The notes: generated by a model not told the origin, from the sequence alone. 64,000 nt of DNA from Bog-473 sp963782415 (GCA_963782415.1 CAWAJT010000009.1:62001-126000); one strand, 5' to 3'. Positions 18,131 through 27,779 are shown, numbered from the stretch's first letter. A program made the numbers and translations.

Positions 18131-18700
18131 ATGAGAGCGGCAGAAGCGGTCGGCCATACCGTGCAACGCCGCACAGAGACGGGACACGGCCTCGTCCACG
18201 ACGGTGCAGTCGGCCTGGGGAACGTGGACACGGGCGCCGATACCCTGGCCGAACGGAACAATCGCAACCTGAGCGATCTGCTCCAGGAGCTCCGCGTGGC
18301 CGGCCTCGGCGTCCAGGTCCTCTTCGGCTTTCTGTTGGCCATTCCGTTCTCGGTGCGGTTCACCAAGCTCGGCGCTGCCCAGCAGGACCTCTACAAGGCA
18401 ACGCTCCTCGCCACCGCTTTTTCCACCGCGTTGCTGGTCAGCCCCGTCGCCTACCACCGCTGGGTGTTTCGCCGCCATCAAAAGGACCGGCTGCTGCGAA
18501 TGGCCAACTTGCTCGCGCTTCTCGGGCTCGCCAGCGTTGCGGTGGCTATCTCGCTCGCTATCTGGCTGATCATGAGCTTCATTGGGGCAAGTTGGATCGT
18601 GACGGTCCTGTCGGCTGCAACAAGCGCCAGCTTTGCCATCCTCTGGTTCGTCATCCCGGTCATCGACCGGATCCGATCCGATCCGAACACCTACGACTAA
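18131..18700 (+). CDS. DUF6328-type four-helix membrane protein
   Basis: 189 residues starting at the ATG at 18131, which overlaps the stop of the CYTH-CHAD gene (ATGA). After a soluble N-terminus, 'RNNRNLSDLLQELRVAGLGV' leads into four membrane helices ('VQVLFGFLLAIPFSVRF', 'ATLLATAFSTALLVSPVAYH', 'MANLLALLGLASVAVAISLA', 'FAILWFVIPVIDRI'). This pattern fits the DUF6328 family of actinobacterial membrane proteins, for which no function is established. The overlap suggests it was co-translated with the CYTH-CHAD protein. Confidence 0.75.
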   Translation: MRAAEAVGHTVQRRTETGHGLVHDGAVGLGNVDTGADTLAERNNRNLSDLLQELRVAGLGVQVLFGFLLAIPFSVRFTKLGAAQQDLYKATLLATAFSTALLVSPVAYHRWVFRRHQKDRLLRMANLLALLGLASVAVAISLAIWLIMSFIGASWIVTVLSAATSASFAILWFVIPVIDRIRSDPNTYD

Positions 18701-18883
18701 GCATCTCGCCTGTACGGTTCGGTCGACTGCGGGGACTCTCCATCCTCGCTCGGCTCACGCGAAACCTGCGCTCTCAGGCTCGATCGGAGAACGGCTAACC
18801 TGCACCGCGCAGGCTGGTGAGCGATCCGAACCTGGCGAATGGCTCACGCGTGATCAGGCAGACAGACGAAATTGGGTTCTTCA

Positions 18884-19231
18884 ATGGCGCTACGCGTGTC
18901 ACGCATCGATGTCCTCGAGACCGACATCCGCAAGGGAGGGGCGGAGCAGGCTGTCGTGACTCTCGCCGGAGAGTTGGACACATCCAACGTCGCCCAGCTC
19001 TACGAAGAATTGGCCCAACTGTCGAGGGAAGGCATCCTGCAGATCACCATCGACATCGCCGCGCTCGAGTTCGTCGACTCCACAGGCGTGTCGGCCATCA
19101 TCACCGCCCACAAGCGAGCCGCGGCGTCGGGGGGCGAACTGATCGTCTTGGCCCCCAGCGACGGCATGCGGAGGCTCTTCGAGATCACCGGCATCGACAC
19201 CTACCTCAACCTTCGACCTTCGAGGGAGTAG
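18884..19231 (+). CDS. STAS-domain anti-sigma factor antagonist
   Basis: 115 residues from the ATG at 18884. It is a single STAS domain: 'QAVVTLAGELDTSNVAQLYE', 'QITIDIAALEFVDSTGVSAI' with the phosphorylatable Ser in DSTG, and 'GGELIVLAPSDGMRRLFEIT'. SpoIIAA-like proteins bind anti-sigma kinases when unphosphorylated and so release a sigma factor. No anti-sigma kinase is adjacent. Confidence 0.9.
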   Translation: MALRVSRIDVLETDIRKGGAEQAVVTLAGELDTSNVAQLYEELAQLSREGILQITIDIAALEFVDSTGVSAIITAHKRAAASGGELIVLAPSDGMRRLFEITGIDTYLNLRPSRE

Positions 19232-19342
19232 AGGTCTCCTGCGCCAGGAGGTCGCACTGCTTGGCGGGATGTCGCAGTCGCTAACCTCCGTGCCCGTGAG
19301 CCGCGCGCGTCCACCCCATCCGTTGCCGCTCCTCCCACTGAC

Positions 19343-19867
19343 ATGATCCGCCAGATTGCCGCCGTCGACTCCCGACGCGGCATCGCGACCGACGCAGGCA
19401 TCCCCTGGAAGCTCCCAGGCGACACCGCCTACTTCCACGAGAAGACCGCGACCGGGATGATCGTGATGGGGTGGGCGACGTACCGCGAATTCGCATCGCC
19501 GCTGCATCAACGGGAGAACTATGTCTTGAGCAGGGACCCCACGCCTCTCCGCAACGGCTTTCAGCCCGTTGCCAACCTGGCCGCCGTGGCGGACGGCCAT
19601 CCGGGCCAAGATATCTGGGTCATCGGAGGCGCCCGCGTCTACGCCCAAACGATCGACGAGTCTGACGAGCTCCTCCTCACCCAGGTCGACGGCGATTTTC
19701 GTTGCACGAAGTTCTTTCCTGCCTACGAAGGCGCGTTTCGCCTTGCGACGCAGAGCGACGATCGCCGAGAGGGAGGCATCACATACCGCTACGAACGATG
19801 GGTCCGAGCACGGCAGTCCGGGTCCGAGCCGCCCTTCGATGCCCACCCGCCCACCGGCGCCAGCTGA
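19343..19867 (+). CDS. Dihydrofolate reductase
   Basis: 174 residues. 'IAAVDSRRGIATDAGIPWKL' opens the protein as in DHFR (NADPH and folate contacts, W after the conserved loop), followed by 'TATGMIVMGWATYREF' and the cofactor loop 'DIWVIGGARVYAQTIDESDE'. The Asp that protonates folate corresponds to 'LPGDTAYFHEKT'. It should reduce dihydrofolate to tetrahydrofolate. It is not next to thyA, so it could be a second copy. Confidence 0.85.
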   Translation: MIRQIAAVDSRRGIATDAGIPWKLPGDTAYFHEKTATGMIVMGWATYREFASPLHQRENYVLSRDPTPLRNGFQPVANLAAVADGHPGQDIWVIGGARVYAQTIDESDELLLTQVDGDFRCTKFFPAYEGAFRLATQSDDRREGGITYRYERWVRARQSGSEPPFDAHPPTGAS

Positions 19868-19879
19868 CCGAGTCTCGTT

Positions 19880-20077
19880 CTACCCCTCGGCGTTGCCGTC
19901 GATCTCGACCTCATAGGTCGACTGGGACCATCCCGCGATGTCGGTCTCGATGGTCCAGGACAATCTGGGGTGAGGTTCGCCGATCCCAAGCGGGCACTCA
20001 CGCCCATACTCGACGCGGAGCCTCGGAACCGTCGCTGTCACGTCCTCGACCAACCTCTCACTGCCCGGCCGTCTCAT
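19880..20077 (-). pseudogene. Alpha-L-rhamnosidase N-terminal remnant
   Basis: About 65 residues ending in a stop at 19880. 'VPRLRVEYGRECPLGIGEPH' and 'PRLSWTIETDIAGWSQSTYE' match the opening of bacterial alpha-L-rhamnosidases (RVEYL..PLGID...PRLSW), whose full length is ~900 residues. The remainder is missing; DHFR occupies the next DNA. It looks like the stub of a deleted gene. Confidence 0.65.
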
Positions 20078-20199
20078 TGCCCGGCCGTCAAATTTCAATC
20101 CCGCATGCCGCCGAGGCCACGATATTTCCCGTGGAGTCTCTTTGCTGAAGTCCCCTAAAGTCTGCTGTGTAGGAGCACACGAATCAGGAGCCGCCAGCC

Positions 20200-21678
20200 A
20201 TGACGACCACAGTCGCACCGATCCTCCACGACGACCGATTCTTCATTGGCGGGGAATGGGTCTCGCCCTCGTCCTCTGATGTGATCAAGGTCATCGACTC
20301 ATCGACCGAGGAGACGTACTTCAGCGTGCCTGAGGCACGCGAGGCCGACATGGCCCGAGCCGTCGACGCGGCACGCGAAGCCTTTGATCGTGGTCCGTGG
20401 CCCCGGATGTCCCATGCCGAACGAGCGGATTACCTACGAGCGATCGGCGAGGGACTGCGAGGCAAGAACGACGAAGTCGGTCAGCTGTGGCCGCGCGAGT
20501 CGGGTGCGCTCTTCGCCATCGCGCAGTACACGGCCGGCGGCATGGCTGGCGTCTTCGACTACTACGCGGGCCTTGCCTCCACCTTCCCCTTCGAGGAACA
20601 GATGCGGCCCACCATGGGCGGAGAGTTCGGGCTCCTGGTCCGGGAACCGGTCGGGGTTGTGGGTGCGATCATCCCTTGGAACGGCCCCCTCAGCCTGATC
20701 TCCTACAAGATCGCCCCGGCGCTGCTCGCCGGCTGCACGGTTGTCCTCAAGTCGTCCCCGGAGGCACCGGGCGATGCCTATCTGTTCGGCGAGATCGCGG
20801 AATCCATCGGCCTGCCGCCGGGCGTGCTCAACATCGTGACGGCAGACCGCGAGGTTTCCGAATTGCTGGTCCGGAACCCGGGTATTGACAAGATCACGTT
20901 CACCGGTTCGACCGCCGCCGGCCGCCGCATCGCATCCCTGTGTGGGGAGCGGATCGCCCGCTGCACCTTGGAGCTCGGCGGAAAATCCGCGGCGGTGATC
21001 CTCGACGACATGGACTTGCAGGTCGCCGCCCGCACGATCTCCAGTGCAGAGTGCTTCCTCTCAGGTCAGGTCTGCTCCTCACTGACGCGCATCATCGTCA
21101 CCCGTTCTCGGCACGACGAACTCGTGGAAGCCTTGGCTGGCACGTTTTCCCAGGTCAGAGTGGGCGACCCCTTCGACCCCCAGACCCAGATGGGTCCGCT
21201 CGCCATGGACCGCCAACGCGATCGCGTCGAGGGGTACATCGCGAAGGGAATTTCCGAAGGTGCGACCCTGGCCACTGGCGGCGGCCGGCCGAAAGACCTC
21301 GACCGCGGCTACTACATCGAGCCAACAGTCTTCGGCAACGTCGACAACCACTCGACCATTGCCCGCGAGGAGATTTTCGGTCCCGTTCTGAGCGTGATCC
21401 CGGCGGACAACGAGGACCATGCCGTCGCCCTGGCCAACGACACGATCTACGGCCTCAATGCATCCGTCTTCACCAACGACGTCGACCGAGCGCGGCAGGT
21501 GGCCGGACAGATCCGCTCAGGCACGGTCGGGCACAATGCATTCCGTACCGACTTCGGCATGGCGTTTGGAGGCTTCAAGCAATCCGGCCTCGGCAGGGAG
21601 GGCGGGACCGAGGGGCTCTTGCCGTTCCTGGAGACGAAGTCGGTCATTCTGAACGGCCAACCGTCGGCGTCCTCCTAG
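20200..21678 (+). CDS. Aldehyde dehydrogenase (NAD(P)-dependent)
   Basis: 492 residues, full-length ALDH superfamily member. 'VGVVGAIIPWNGPL' and 'CTVVLKSSPEAP' form the cofactor site, 'TGSTAAGRRIA' follows, the general base Glu is in 'LELGGKSAAV' (~257) and the catalytic Cys in 'SGQVCSSLTR' (~291). 'REEIFGPVLSVIP' and 'GGFKQSGLGREGG' complete the family signature. An AGGAGC ribosome-binding site precedes the ATG. It oxidises an unknown aldehyde to the acid. The ABC transporter genes follow 270 bases later on the same strand. Confidence 0.93.
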   Translation: MTTTVAPILHDDRFFIGGEWVSPSSSDVIKVIDSSTEETYFSVPEAREADMARAVDAAREAFDRGPWPRMSHAERADYLRAIGEGLRGKNDEVGQLWPRESGALFAIAQYTAGGMAGVFDYYAGLASTFPFEEQMRPTMGGEFGLLVREPVGVVGAIIPWNGPLSLISYKIAPALLAGCTVVLKSSPEAPGDAYLFGEIAESIGLPPGVLNIVTADREVSELLVRNPGIDKITFTGSTAAGRRIASLCGERIARCTLELGGKSAAVILDDMDLQVAARTISSAECFLSGQVCSSLTRIIVTRSRHDELVEALAGTFSQVRVGDPFDPQTQMGPLAMDRQRDRVEGYIAKGISEGATLATGGGRPKDLDRGYYIEPTVFGNVDNHSTIAREEIFGPVLSVIPADNEDHAVALANDTIYGLNASVFTNDVDRARQVAGQIRSGTVGHNAFRTDFGMAFGGFKQSGLGREGGTEGLLPFLETKSVILNGQPSASS

Positions 21679-21948
21679 CAAGCCAAGGCACCCCGGCGGC
21701 TCCCGTGGCGTGATCGTGCGCGTGGCTGCCCAGGGTTCGGCTGCATGAAGGCGGTGGCGGACGATTGGCCGCGACAACCCAACAGACGTTGGGGACCTGA
21801 CTGATCTGGTGCGGCACGATCCTCCGTAGCGCTGAGTCGCCCTCGCCGCTACCTGACACGGATGTCAGAAACCGATATATTGCCGCCATTCGGGAGGGAT
21901 TCGCCTTACCACTGCGTGGATAGGCCGGATCGATTCGGGGGGATGGTC

Positions 21949-23568
21949 ATGGGGATCGACAGGAAAGGCTTGAACCGCAGGTTCGAACGCGGACGCAGTG
22001 CTGCACCGGGGGTCCAGCGAAAGAGTCGCCACGTCGGTGCAGCCGGTGTCGCCGTGGCGGTGTTGGCGCCGCTGGCCCTCGCGCTCTCCCCCGGCGGACC
22101 TGCTGCCGCTTCTTCGGCAGTGGACCCCCATGGCGTGCTCAAGTACGGATTCGACCTCAATAACGAGTTCAATAACGACTTCGCGCCAGCGACCGAAGAA
22201 AACGATTGCTCCTACACGGTGACATCGAACATCTACCAGTCGATGACGGTTCCCGGAAACAACGCCGTCAAGGGCGGCGTGGCCAAAAGCTGGACCGTGT
22301 CGAACAACAACTCGACGATCACTTTCCACATCAGACCGGGAATGACATTTTCGAACGGCCAGCCCGTCACCTCGGCCGACGTCGCGGCCAGCCTAAACCA
22401 CACCAAGACCAGCCCCTTGCGGTCTTCGCTGTTCGCCATCTCCAGCATTCAGACACCCGACCCCTCGACCGTGGTCGTGAACCTCAGCAAGCCAACCGCC
22501 GGAGACTTCTTGTGGGCAGCCAGCTACGTGGACGGCCAGATCTATCCTGCGAGTGCGTTGAGCACCCAGTCGACGCAACCGGTCGGTGCGGGACCCTTCG
22601 TGTTGAAGAGCTATCGCCAGGGTTCATCCATCGTTCTCGCCAAGAACAACAAGTACTGGAACACCAAGGCCTATCCTCTGGGCGGTGTGGACTTCACCCA
22701 GGTGACGCAGGGTCCCGAGGCAGCGACCGCCCTCACCTCTGGTGCAGTCGACATGATCCAGGTCGAGCCCCAGAACTACCCACAGCTCAAGAGCAACCCG
22801 AACATCGGGATTTCCGTGACGAAGTCCTACGACGCGATGGAGATCGAGTTGCGGCAAAACACAGGGCCCTTCGCCAAGGAGAAAGTACGTGCGGCGCTCG
22901 AATACGCGGTCAACCGGCCGGCCGTGAACAAAGTCATCTTCGACGGGCTCGGCGCGCCCGCCTACCAACCGGTCCCCTCCTGGTCGCCCGGCTACTCAAA
23001 GTCGCTCGGCATCCCCGATGCGTACAACCCGGCCAAGGCCAAGGCCATGCTGAAAGCGGCGGGCTTCCCCAAGGGTGTCAGCTTCAGCCTGATCATCCCT
23101 TCTGGTGACGCCACCTTCGCCAGAGCCGCAGCTCTGCTCCAATCCGAGATGGCGGCCGCGGGCTTCAAGGCAAACCTGCAGCAGATTCCAGGTTCTGACT
23201 TCCTGACTGACATCTACATTAAGAAGCAGGGCGACGCCCTCTTGACCGAACAGCTCACCAACGGGGCGGACCTGGCAAACGCCTACGAAGCGATGTTCGA
23301 ACCCTCGGGCTTCCCGGCCAATGGACTGGGGTCGGTCAATCAGCAGCTGACGCCCCTGATTCAGCAGGCTAATGCGTCACTCAGCCCGAGCCTCCAGGGT
23401 CCATTGATGCAGCAGATCGACAAGGCGATCCTGCAGCAGGGACTGCTGGTGCCAATCGCGTTTATGCCATCGATCGTCGCCTACAACAAGAATCGAGTTG
23501 GCGGCGCTGTCGTTGCTCCGATCGGTCAATGCCGCTCGGACCTGGCCGGCATCTACATCAAGAAATAG
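21949..23568 (+). CDS. ABC transporter substrate-binding protein, family 5 (oligopeptide/dipeptide type)
   Basis: About 539 residues from the ATG at 21949. The N-terminus has basic residues then a hydrophobic core ('VGAAGVAVAVLAPLALAL') ending 'GGPAAASSA', a secretion signal. The mature protein has SBP_bac_5 features: 'GGVAKSWTVSNNNSTITFHI', 'NGQPVTSADVAASLNHTKT', 'QPVGAGPFVLKSYRQGSSIV' and 'RAALEYAVNRPAVNKVIFDG'. It would capture a peptide or similar solute outside the membrane for the two downstream genes. The substrate cannot be read from sequence. Confidence 0.9.
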   Translation: MGIDRKGLNRRFERGRSAAPGVQRKSRHVGAAGVAVAVLAPLALALSPGGPAAASSAVDPHGVLKYGFDLNNEFNNDFAPATEENDCSYTVTSNIYQSMTVPGNNAVKGGVAKSWTVSNNNSTITFHIRPGMTFSNGQPVTSADVAASLNHTKTSPLRSSLFAISSIQTPDPSTVVVNLSKPTAGDFLWAASYVDGQIYPASALSTQSTQPVGAGPFVLKSYRQGSSIVLAKNNKYWNTKAYPLGGVDFTQVTQGPEAATALTSGAVDMIQVEPQNYPQLKSNPNIGISVTKSYDAMEIELRQNTGPFAKEKVRAALEYAVNRPAVNKVIFDGLGAPAYQPVPSWSPGYSKSLGIPDAYNPAKAKAMLKAAGFPKGVSFSLIIPSGDATFARAAALLQSEMAAAGFKANLQQIPGSDFLTDIYIKKQGDALLTEQLTNGADLANAYEAMFEPSGFPANGLGSVNQQLTPLIQQANASLSPSLQGPLMQQIDKAILQQGLLVPIAFMPSIVAYNKNRVGGAVVAPIGQCRSDLAGIYIKK

Positions 23569-23644
23569 CCGACCTCCCGACACGCTCAGGAGAACGACAA
23601 CCAGTGCACCGCTGCACATCTGCACAGTGCCCTAGCCAGCCCTA

Positions 23645-24616
23645 ATGGCGTCAGGCGGCAATGGCTCACTGCTGACGTTCGTCGCACGTCGGCTTCTCAT
23701 TACGGTTCTGCTGCTCTTCTTGATCACGGTGGGCGTGTATTCGCTCATATTGATCATTCCGGGCAATCCCGCCATCGCTCTGGCCGGTGGCACCAAGGCG
23801 ACGCCGGCCGAGATTGCAAAGATCACGAATCAACTGCATCTCAACGATGGCTTCTTCGCCCAGTATTGGAACTGGCTCAGGGCCGCCCTGCACGGGGACC
23901 TCGGCAACTCACTCTTCAACCACGAGACGGTCGCCTCCGGCATCGCCGCCCGGTTCCCCGTGACCCTGAGCGTGGCGGCCGGAGGGATGATCGTGGCGAT
24001 ACTGCTCGGCGTTCCTTCCGGCGTCGTCGCTGGGCTCCACCAGGGCACGGCACGAGACCGCGGAGTCACTGTCGGCTCGAGCATCGCGGTGGCGATCCCG
24101 GACTTCTGGCTCGCCATGTTGCTCGTGATCGTGTTTGCAGTGAAGCTGCAGTGGCTGCCGGCGCTCGGGTACACACCCTTCGCCCAATCGCCGGCGGAAT
24201 GGTTCCAAGACCTGCTCCTTCCCTGGCTGGCACTCGGCATCGGCGGCTCCGCCGTGATCGCGCGCCAGGTACGGGGAGCGCTCATCGACACGCTGGACCA
24301 GGACTACATGCGGACAGCCGTAGCGAAGGGACTGAGCCCACGCATGGTCGTCGGGAAGCACGCCCTGAAGAACGCCTTGAGCCCAGCCGTGACGGTCGTT
24401 GGCATCCAATTCGGGTATCTCCTCGGAGGCACCCTGATCATCGAACAGATCTTCTCCCTACCGGGTCTGGGCACGTACATCATCCAGGCCATCAGCGACA
24501 AGGACATCCCGGAAATTCAAGGCGTGGTGCTTGTTGTGGCACTGTGCTTCGTCCTGATCAATCTGATCGTTGACGTCATCTACGCCTACTTGAACCCCAA
24601 GATCCGGCTGTCATGA
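23645..24616 (+). CDS. ABC transporter permease, DppB type
   Basis: 323 residues, six hydrophobic segments. It opens 'VARRLLITVLLLFLITVGVY' and has the DppB-type signature 'GDLGNSLFNHETVASGI' and the EAA loop 'QDYMRTAVAKGLSPRMVVGK' with 'HALKNALSPAVTVVGIQFGY'. It forms half of the membrane channel with the permease part of the next protein. It follows the binding protein by 76 bases and precedes the fused gene by 10 bases, so this is one operon. Confidence 0.93.
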   Translation: MASGGNGSLLTFVARRLLITVLLLFLITVGVYSLILIIPGNPAIALAGGTKATPAEIAKITNQLHLNDGFFAQYWNWLRAALHGDLGNSLFNHETVASGIAARFPVTLSVAAGGMIVAILLGVPSGVVAGLHQGTARDRGVTVGSSIAVAIPDFWLAMLLVIVFAVKLQWLPALGYTPFAQSPAEWFQDLLLPWLALGIGGSAVIARQVRGALIDTLDQDYMRTAVAKGLSPRMVVGKHALKNALSPAVTVVGIQFGYLLGGTLIIEQIFSLPGLGTYIIQAISDKDIPEIQGVVLVVALCFVLINLIVDVIYAYLNPKIRLS

Positions 24617-24626
24617 GGGTACTTCG

Positions 24627-27600
24627 ATGAGCACGTGGAGCACCCCCGACGCCAGCGATGCCCTCGTCGGTCTGACCAACATCCCGGCGATAGGTGACAG
24701 TCCGGACGAGCTACCTGAACGCCGCCCGGGATTCTGGGTCCGCTTCCTGCATCAACGATGGGCAATTGCCGGACTCGTATTCCTCCTCATCGTCATCGTT
24801 GCCGCCATCTTCGCACCCCTCATTGCGCCCGACGCACCAAACGCACAGGACATCAACGCGGTGAACGCCGGACCGTCCACCGCACACTGGCTCGGGACCG
24901 ATGACCTCGGACGCGACATCCTCAGCCGCCTGATCTGGGGTGGACGCATCTCTTTGCGCGTCTCATTCGAGATCGTGATCCTCGCCGCTGTCGTTGCCAT
25001 CCCCCTCGGGTTGATCGCGGGATTCTTCAGGGGCGCGGTCGACTCCGTGATCATGCGGACGATGGACGCGTTGTTCTCGTTTCCCCCGCTGATCCTGGCT
25101 CTGACCGTGGCGGCTCTCCTCGGTGCCGATATCAACGACGCCGCCATCGCCATTGCCATTGTGTTCGTCCCCAGCTTCGTACGCCTTCTCCGCGGCGAGG
25201 TCATCGCCATTCGCGAAGAGGCGTACATCGAATCGGCACGAAGCCTCGGTGCAACCTCGAAACGCCTGGTCGGGCGCCACGTTGTCCCGAACGTGGCGTC
25301 GCCGATCATTATTCAGCTGGCGCTCGCCCTCGGTTTCGCCCTCCTCACGGAGGCGGGCCTCAGTTTCCTGGGCGTGGGCGAGCAACCGCCCACACCCAGC
25401 TGGGGCGGCATGCTCCAAGAAGGGTTTCAGTTCATCAACACAGCGCCCTGGGCCCTCGTGTTCCCAGGATTGGCAATCATGCTCACTGTCCTGGCATTCA
25501 ACCTGGTCGCCGATGGTCTGCGCGACTCCCTGGGCCGAGAACGCCCACGTGGCGGCAGTCCCGTCACCGGAGAGCAGGAGCCTCGTCGCAGGTTGCTGGC
25601 GCGGGTGCACGAGACCCGGCCATCCGAGGAAGTGAGGGAGCTTGTTGCACCCACACATGAAGCCGCTCTGCTCGAGGTTGACGGGCTCGGCGTGGATTTC
25701 GTCGCACATGGAGAGTGGTTGCCAGTCCTCGAACAAGCCACCTTCTCGGTAGCCAGGGGGAAGACCCTCGGCTTGGTGGGCGAGAGCGGCTCGGGGAAGA
25801 CCGTCTCCGCTCTCGCCGTCATGGGGCTGCTTCCAGCCAAAGTGTCGCGGCTGTCCGGTTCGATCCGTTTCGAGGGCCAGGAGCTCGCCACGACCAGCCC
25901 GTCCCGCCTCCGCCATTTGCGGGGCAACGAGATGGCGATGATCTTCCAGGAGCCGATGACAAGCCTGAATCCGGCGTACACAGTGGGGAATCAGATTGCC
26001 GAGCAGGTGCGGGCCCACCGAGACATCAGCCGAGCCGACGCCGGGAAGGTCGCGATCGAGATGCTCGATCGAGTAGAGATCCCACACGCCGCCACGCGGG
26101 CCCAGGACTACCCGCACGCCTTCTCGGGTGGGATGCGCCAGCGGGTCATGATTGCCATGGCGTTGTCATGTTCCCCCAAGCTGCTGATTGCCGACGAGCC
26201 GACCACTGCGCTCGACGTCACGACGCAGTCACAGATCATCGAACTTCTCCACGCCCTGCAACGCGAAGAGGACATGGCGATGATCTTCGTGACGCACGAT
26301 CTGGGCGTCATCGCCGATGTGGCATCGGACGTGGTGGTCATGTACGCCGGACAAATCATTGAGCAGGCCGCAGCGGCGGATCTCTTCGGTCGCCCTCGAC
26401 ACCCGTACACCGAAGCCCTGCTCGACTCGATTCCCCAGCTCACCCCGAAGGGCGAGCCCTTGCATGCCATCCCCGGCATGGTGCCCCGACCGGACCAGTT
26501 TCTGGTTGGATGCCGCTTCGCGCCACGCTGTTCCTACGCGCAGGACGCCTGCACGACGGAGCCCATTGCCATGCGCGAGACGGCGGCGCGGGAGGACGCA
26601 GCGGCGGACGAACAGAGGGCAACCGGATCGAGCGTCACGCTGGCTCGCTGCATCAGACAAGACGAACTCGCACTCTCCAGCGTGGCCGACCTGGAGGCCA
26701 GCTCGTCGGTGAGCGGTCACCCCGCGCCGCAAGCCGTGCCTGCCTCCGAACCGCCCGTGCTGCAAGTGACTGACCTCGTCATGGAGTTCCCGCTCAGGAG
26801 CGGCGTGCTCAGAAGAGCCACAGGCGCCGTGCGCGCGGTCGACCACGTCAGCCTGAGCGTCAATCCGGGAACAACCCTGGGCTTGGTGGGCGAGACCGGA
26901 TCTGGCAAGTCGACGTTGGCCAGACTGGTCCTCCGCCTCATCGATCCGACGAGCGGACGGATCGTGGTCGACGGCAAAGACATCACGTCCATGCGTGGAC
27001 CGAAACTGCGTCACCATCGCGAGACGATGCAGCTGGTGTTCCAGGATCCCTACTCCTCGCTCGATCCCCGGCAGAGCATCGCCGATGTTGTCGGCGAGCC
27101 TCTTGCCATCCACACGTCCATGAGCAGGGACGAGCGAGAGCGACGAGTAGTAGAACTCCTGACCCAGGTCGGACTGGGCTCGCACGTCCTGCAGCGCCAA
27201 CCGCATGAGTTCTCGGGCGGACAGCGCCAACGCATCGCCATTGCGCGTGCCCTTGCGCTCCAACCCCAACTCCTCGTCTGTGACGAACCTGTCAGCGCCC
27301 TCGATGTCTCCACACAATCCCAGGTGATCAATTTGTTCACCGAACTGCAGGAACGACTCGGGGTCGCCTACCTCTTCATCGCCCACGACCTGTCCGTAGT
27401 CCGCCACATCAGTAATCGAATCGCAGTGATGTACCTCGGCCAGATCGTCGAGGAGGGCGATGCAGACGAAGTCTACGAACGTCCGACGCATCCCTACACC
27501 GCTGCGCTGCTGTCGTCCATCCCCGTGCCTGATCCGGGCCGCCAACGGAAACGAGAGCGCATCATTCTGCGCGGCGAGGTCGACGAACCGGCTGGAGTCC

Positions 27601-27779
27601 TACAGGGTTGTCGGTTCCGGAACCGGTGTCCCTTCGCCATGGAGGTGTGCGCCGAGGTCGACCCGGCCCGCTTCGTCACACCCGCTGGGAGCACCGTCCG
27701 CTGTCATCTCCACACGACAGGTCCCGGGCTCGCTGGTGCGAGCGTTCACCTCCTGAGCCAACCCGCACCCGGTCGCTGA
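24627..27779 (+). CDS. Fused ABC transporter: DppC-type permease + two ATPases (DppD + DppF type)
   Basis: 1050 residues with three normally separate subunits in order. Residues ~1-310 are a DppC permease ('WLGTDDLGRDILSRLIWGGR', EAA loop 'EEAYIESARSLGATSKRLVG'). Residues ~345-660 are the first ATPase (Walker A 'GESGSGKT' ~386, signature 'SGGMRQR', Walker B 'LLIADEP', oligopeptide C-tail 'GCRFAPRCSYAQDAC'). Residues ~710-1035 are the second ATPase ('GETGSGKS' ~754, 'SGGQRQR', 'LLVCDEP', tail 'GCRFRNRCPFAMEVC'). All nucleotide-binding motifs are intact. With the upstream permease and binding protein it makes a complete importer from three genes. Confidence 0.95.
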   Translation: MSTWSTPDASDALVGLTNIPAIGDSPDELPERRPGFWVRFLHQRWAIAGLVFLLIVIVAAIFAPLIAPDAPNAQDINAVNAGPSTAHWLGTDDLGRDILSRLIWGGRISLRVSFEIVILAAVVAIPLGLIAGFFRGAVDSVIMRTMDALFSFPPLILALTVAALLGADINDAAIAIAIVFVPSFVRLLRGEVIAIREEAYIESARSLGATSKRLVGRHVVPNVASPIIIQLALALGFALLTEAGLSFLGVGEQPPTPSWGGMLQEGFQFINTAPWALVFPGLAIMLTVLAFNLVADGLRDSLGRERPRGGSPVTGEQEPRRRLLARVHETRPSEEVRELVAPTHEAALLEVDGLGVDFVAHGEWLPVLEQATFSVARGKTLGLVGESGSGKTVSALAVMGLLPAKVSRLSGSIRFEGQELATTSPSRLRHLRGNEMAMIFQEPMTSLNPAYTVGNQIAEQVRAHRDISRADAGKVAIEMLDRVEIPHAATRAQDYPHAFSGGMRQRVMIAMALSCSPKLLIADEPTTALDVTTQSQIIELLHALQREEDMAMIFVTHDLGVIADVASDVVVMYAGQIIEQAAAADLFGRPRHPYTEALLDSIPQLTPKGEPLHAIPGMVPRPDQFLVGCRFAPRCSYAQDACTTEPIAMRETAAREDAAADEQRATGSSVTLARCIRQDELALSSVADLEASSSVSGHPAPQAVPASEPPVLQVTDLVMEFPLRSGVLRRATGAVRAVDHVSLSVNPGTTLGLVGETGSGKSTLARLVLRLIDPTSGRIVVDGKDITSMRGPKLRHHRETMQLVFQDPYSSLDPRQSIADVVGEPLAIHTSMSRDERERRVVELLTQVGLGSHVLQRQPHEFSGGQRQRIAIARALALQPQLLVCDEPVSALDVSTQSQVINLFTELQERLGVAYLFIAHDLSVVRHISNRIAVMYLGQIVEEGDADEVYERPTHPYTAALLSSIPVPDPGRQRKRERIILRGEVDEPAGVLQGCRFRNRCPFAMEVCAEVDPARFVTPAGSTVRCHLHTTGPGLAGASVHLLSQPAPGR

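Larger units (their letters stand above)
16453..18134 (+). pseudogene. CYTH-CHAD domain protein split over three frames
   Basis: Frame 1 from the GTG at 16453 has the CYTH opening 'ESEVKLSAAPAYRLPDL' (ExExK-type) and 'STCYFDTQDLRLWRRRITLR' to 'WTLKLQGEH'. Near 16767, inside a GACAATGAG-type repeat, the sense shifts to frame 2 ('RDNAVNRTELSWPG', 'VGEIDDDIVTV', 'HVFRQIEFEIDPEV'). Near 17155 it shifts to frame 3, a full CHAD domain ('TRAVHQARVATRRLRSDLKT', 'HRIRIGSKQLRYGAELAEP'). CYTH-CHAD proteins bind or hydrolyse polyphosphate-like substrates. Three frames mean a dead gene or consensus errors in repeats. Its TGA overlaps the next ATG. Confidence 0.8.
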
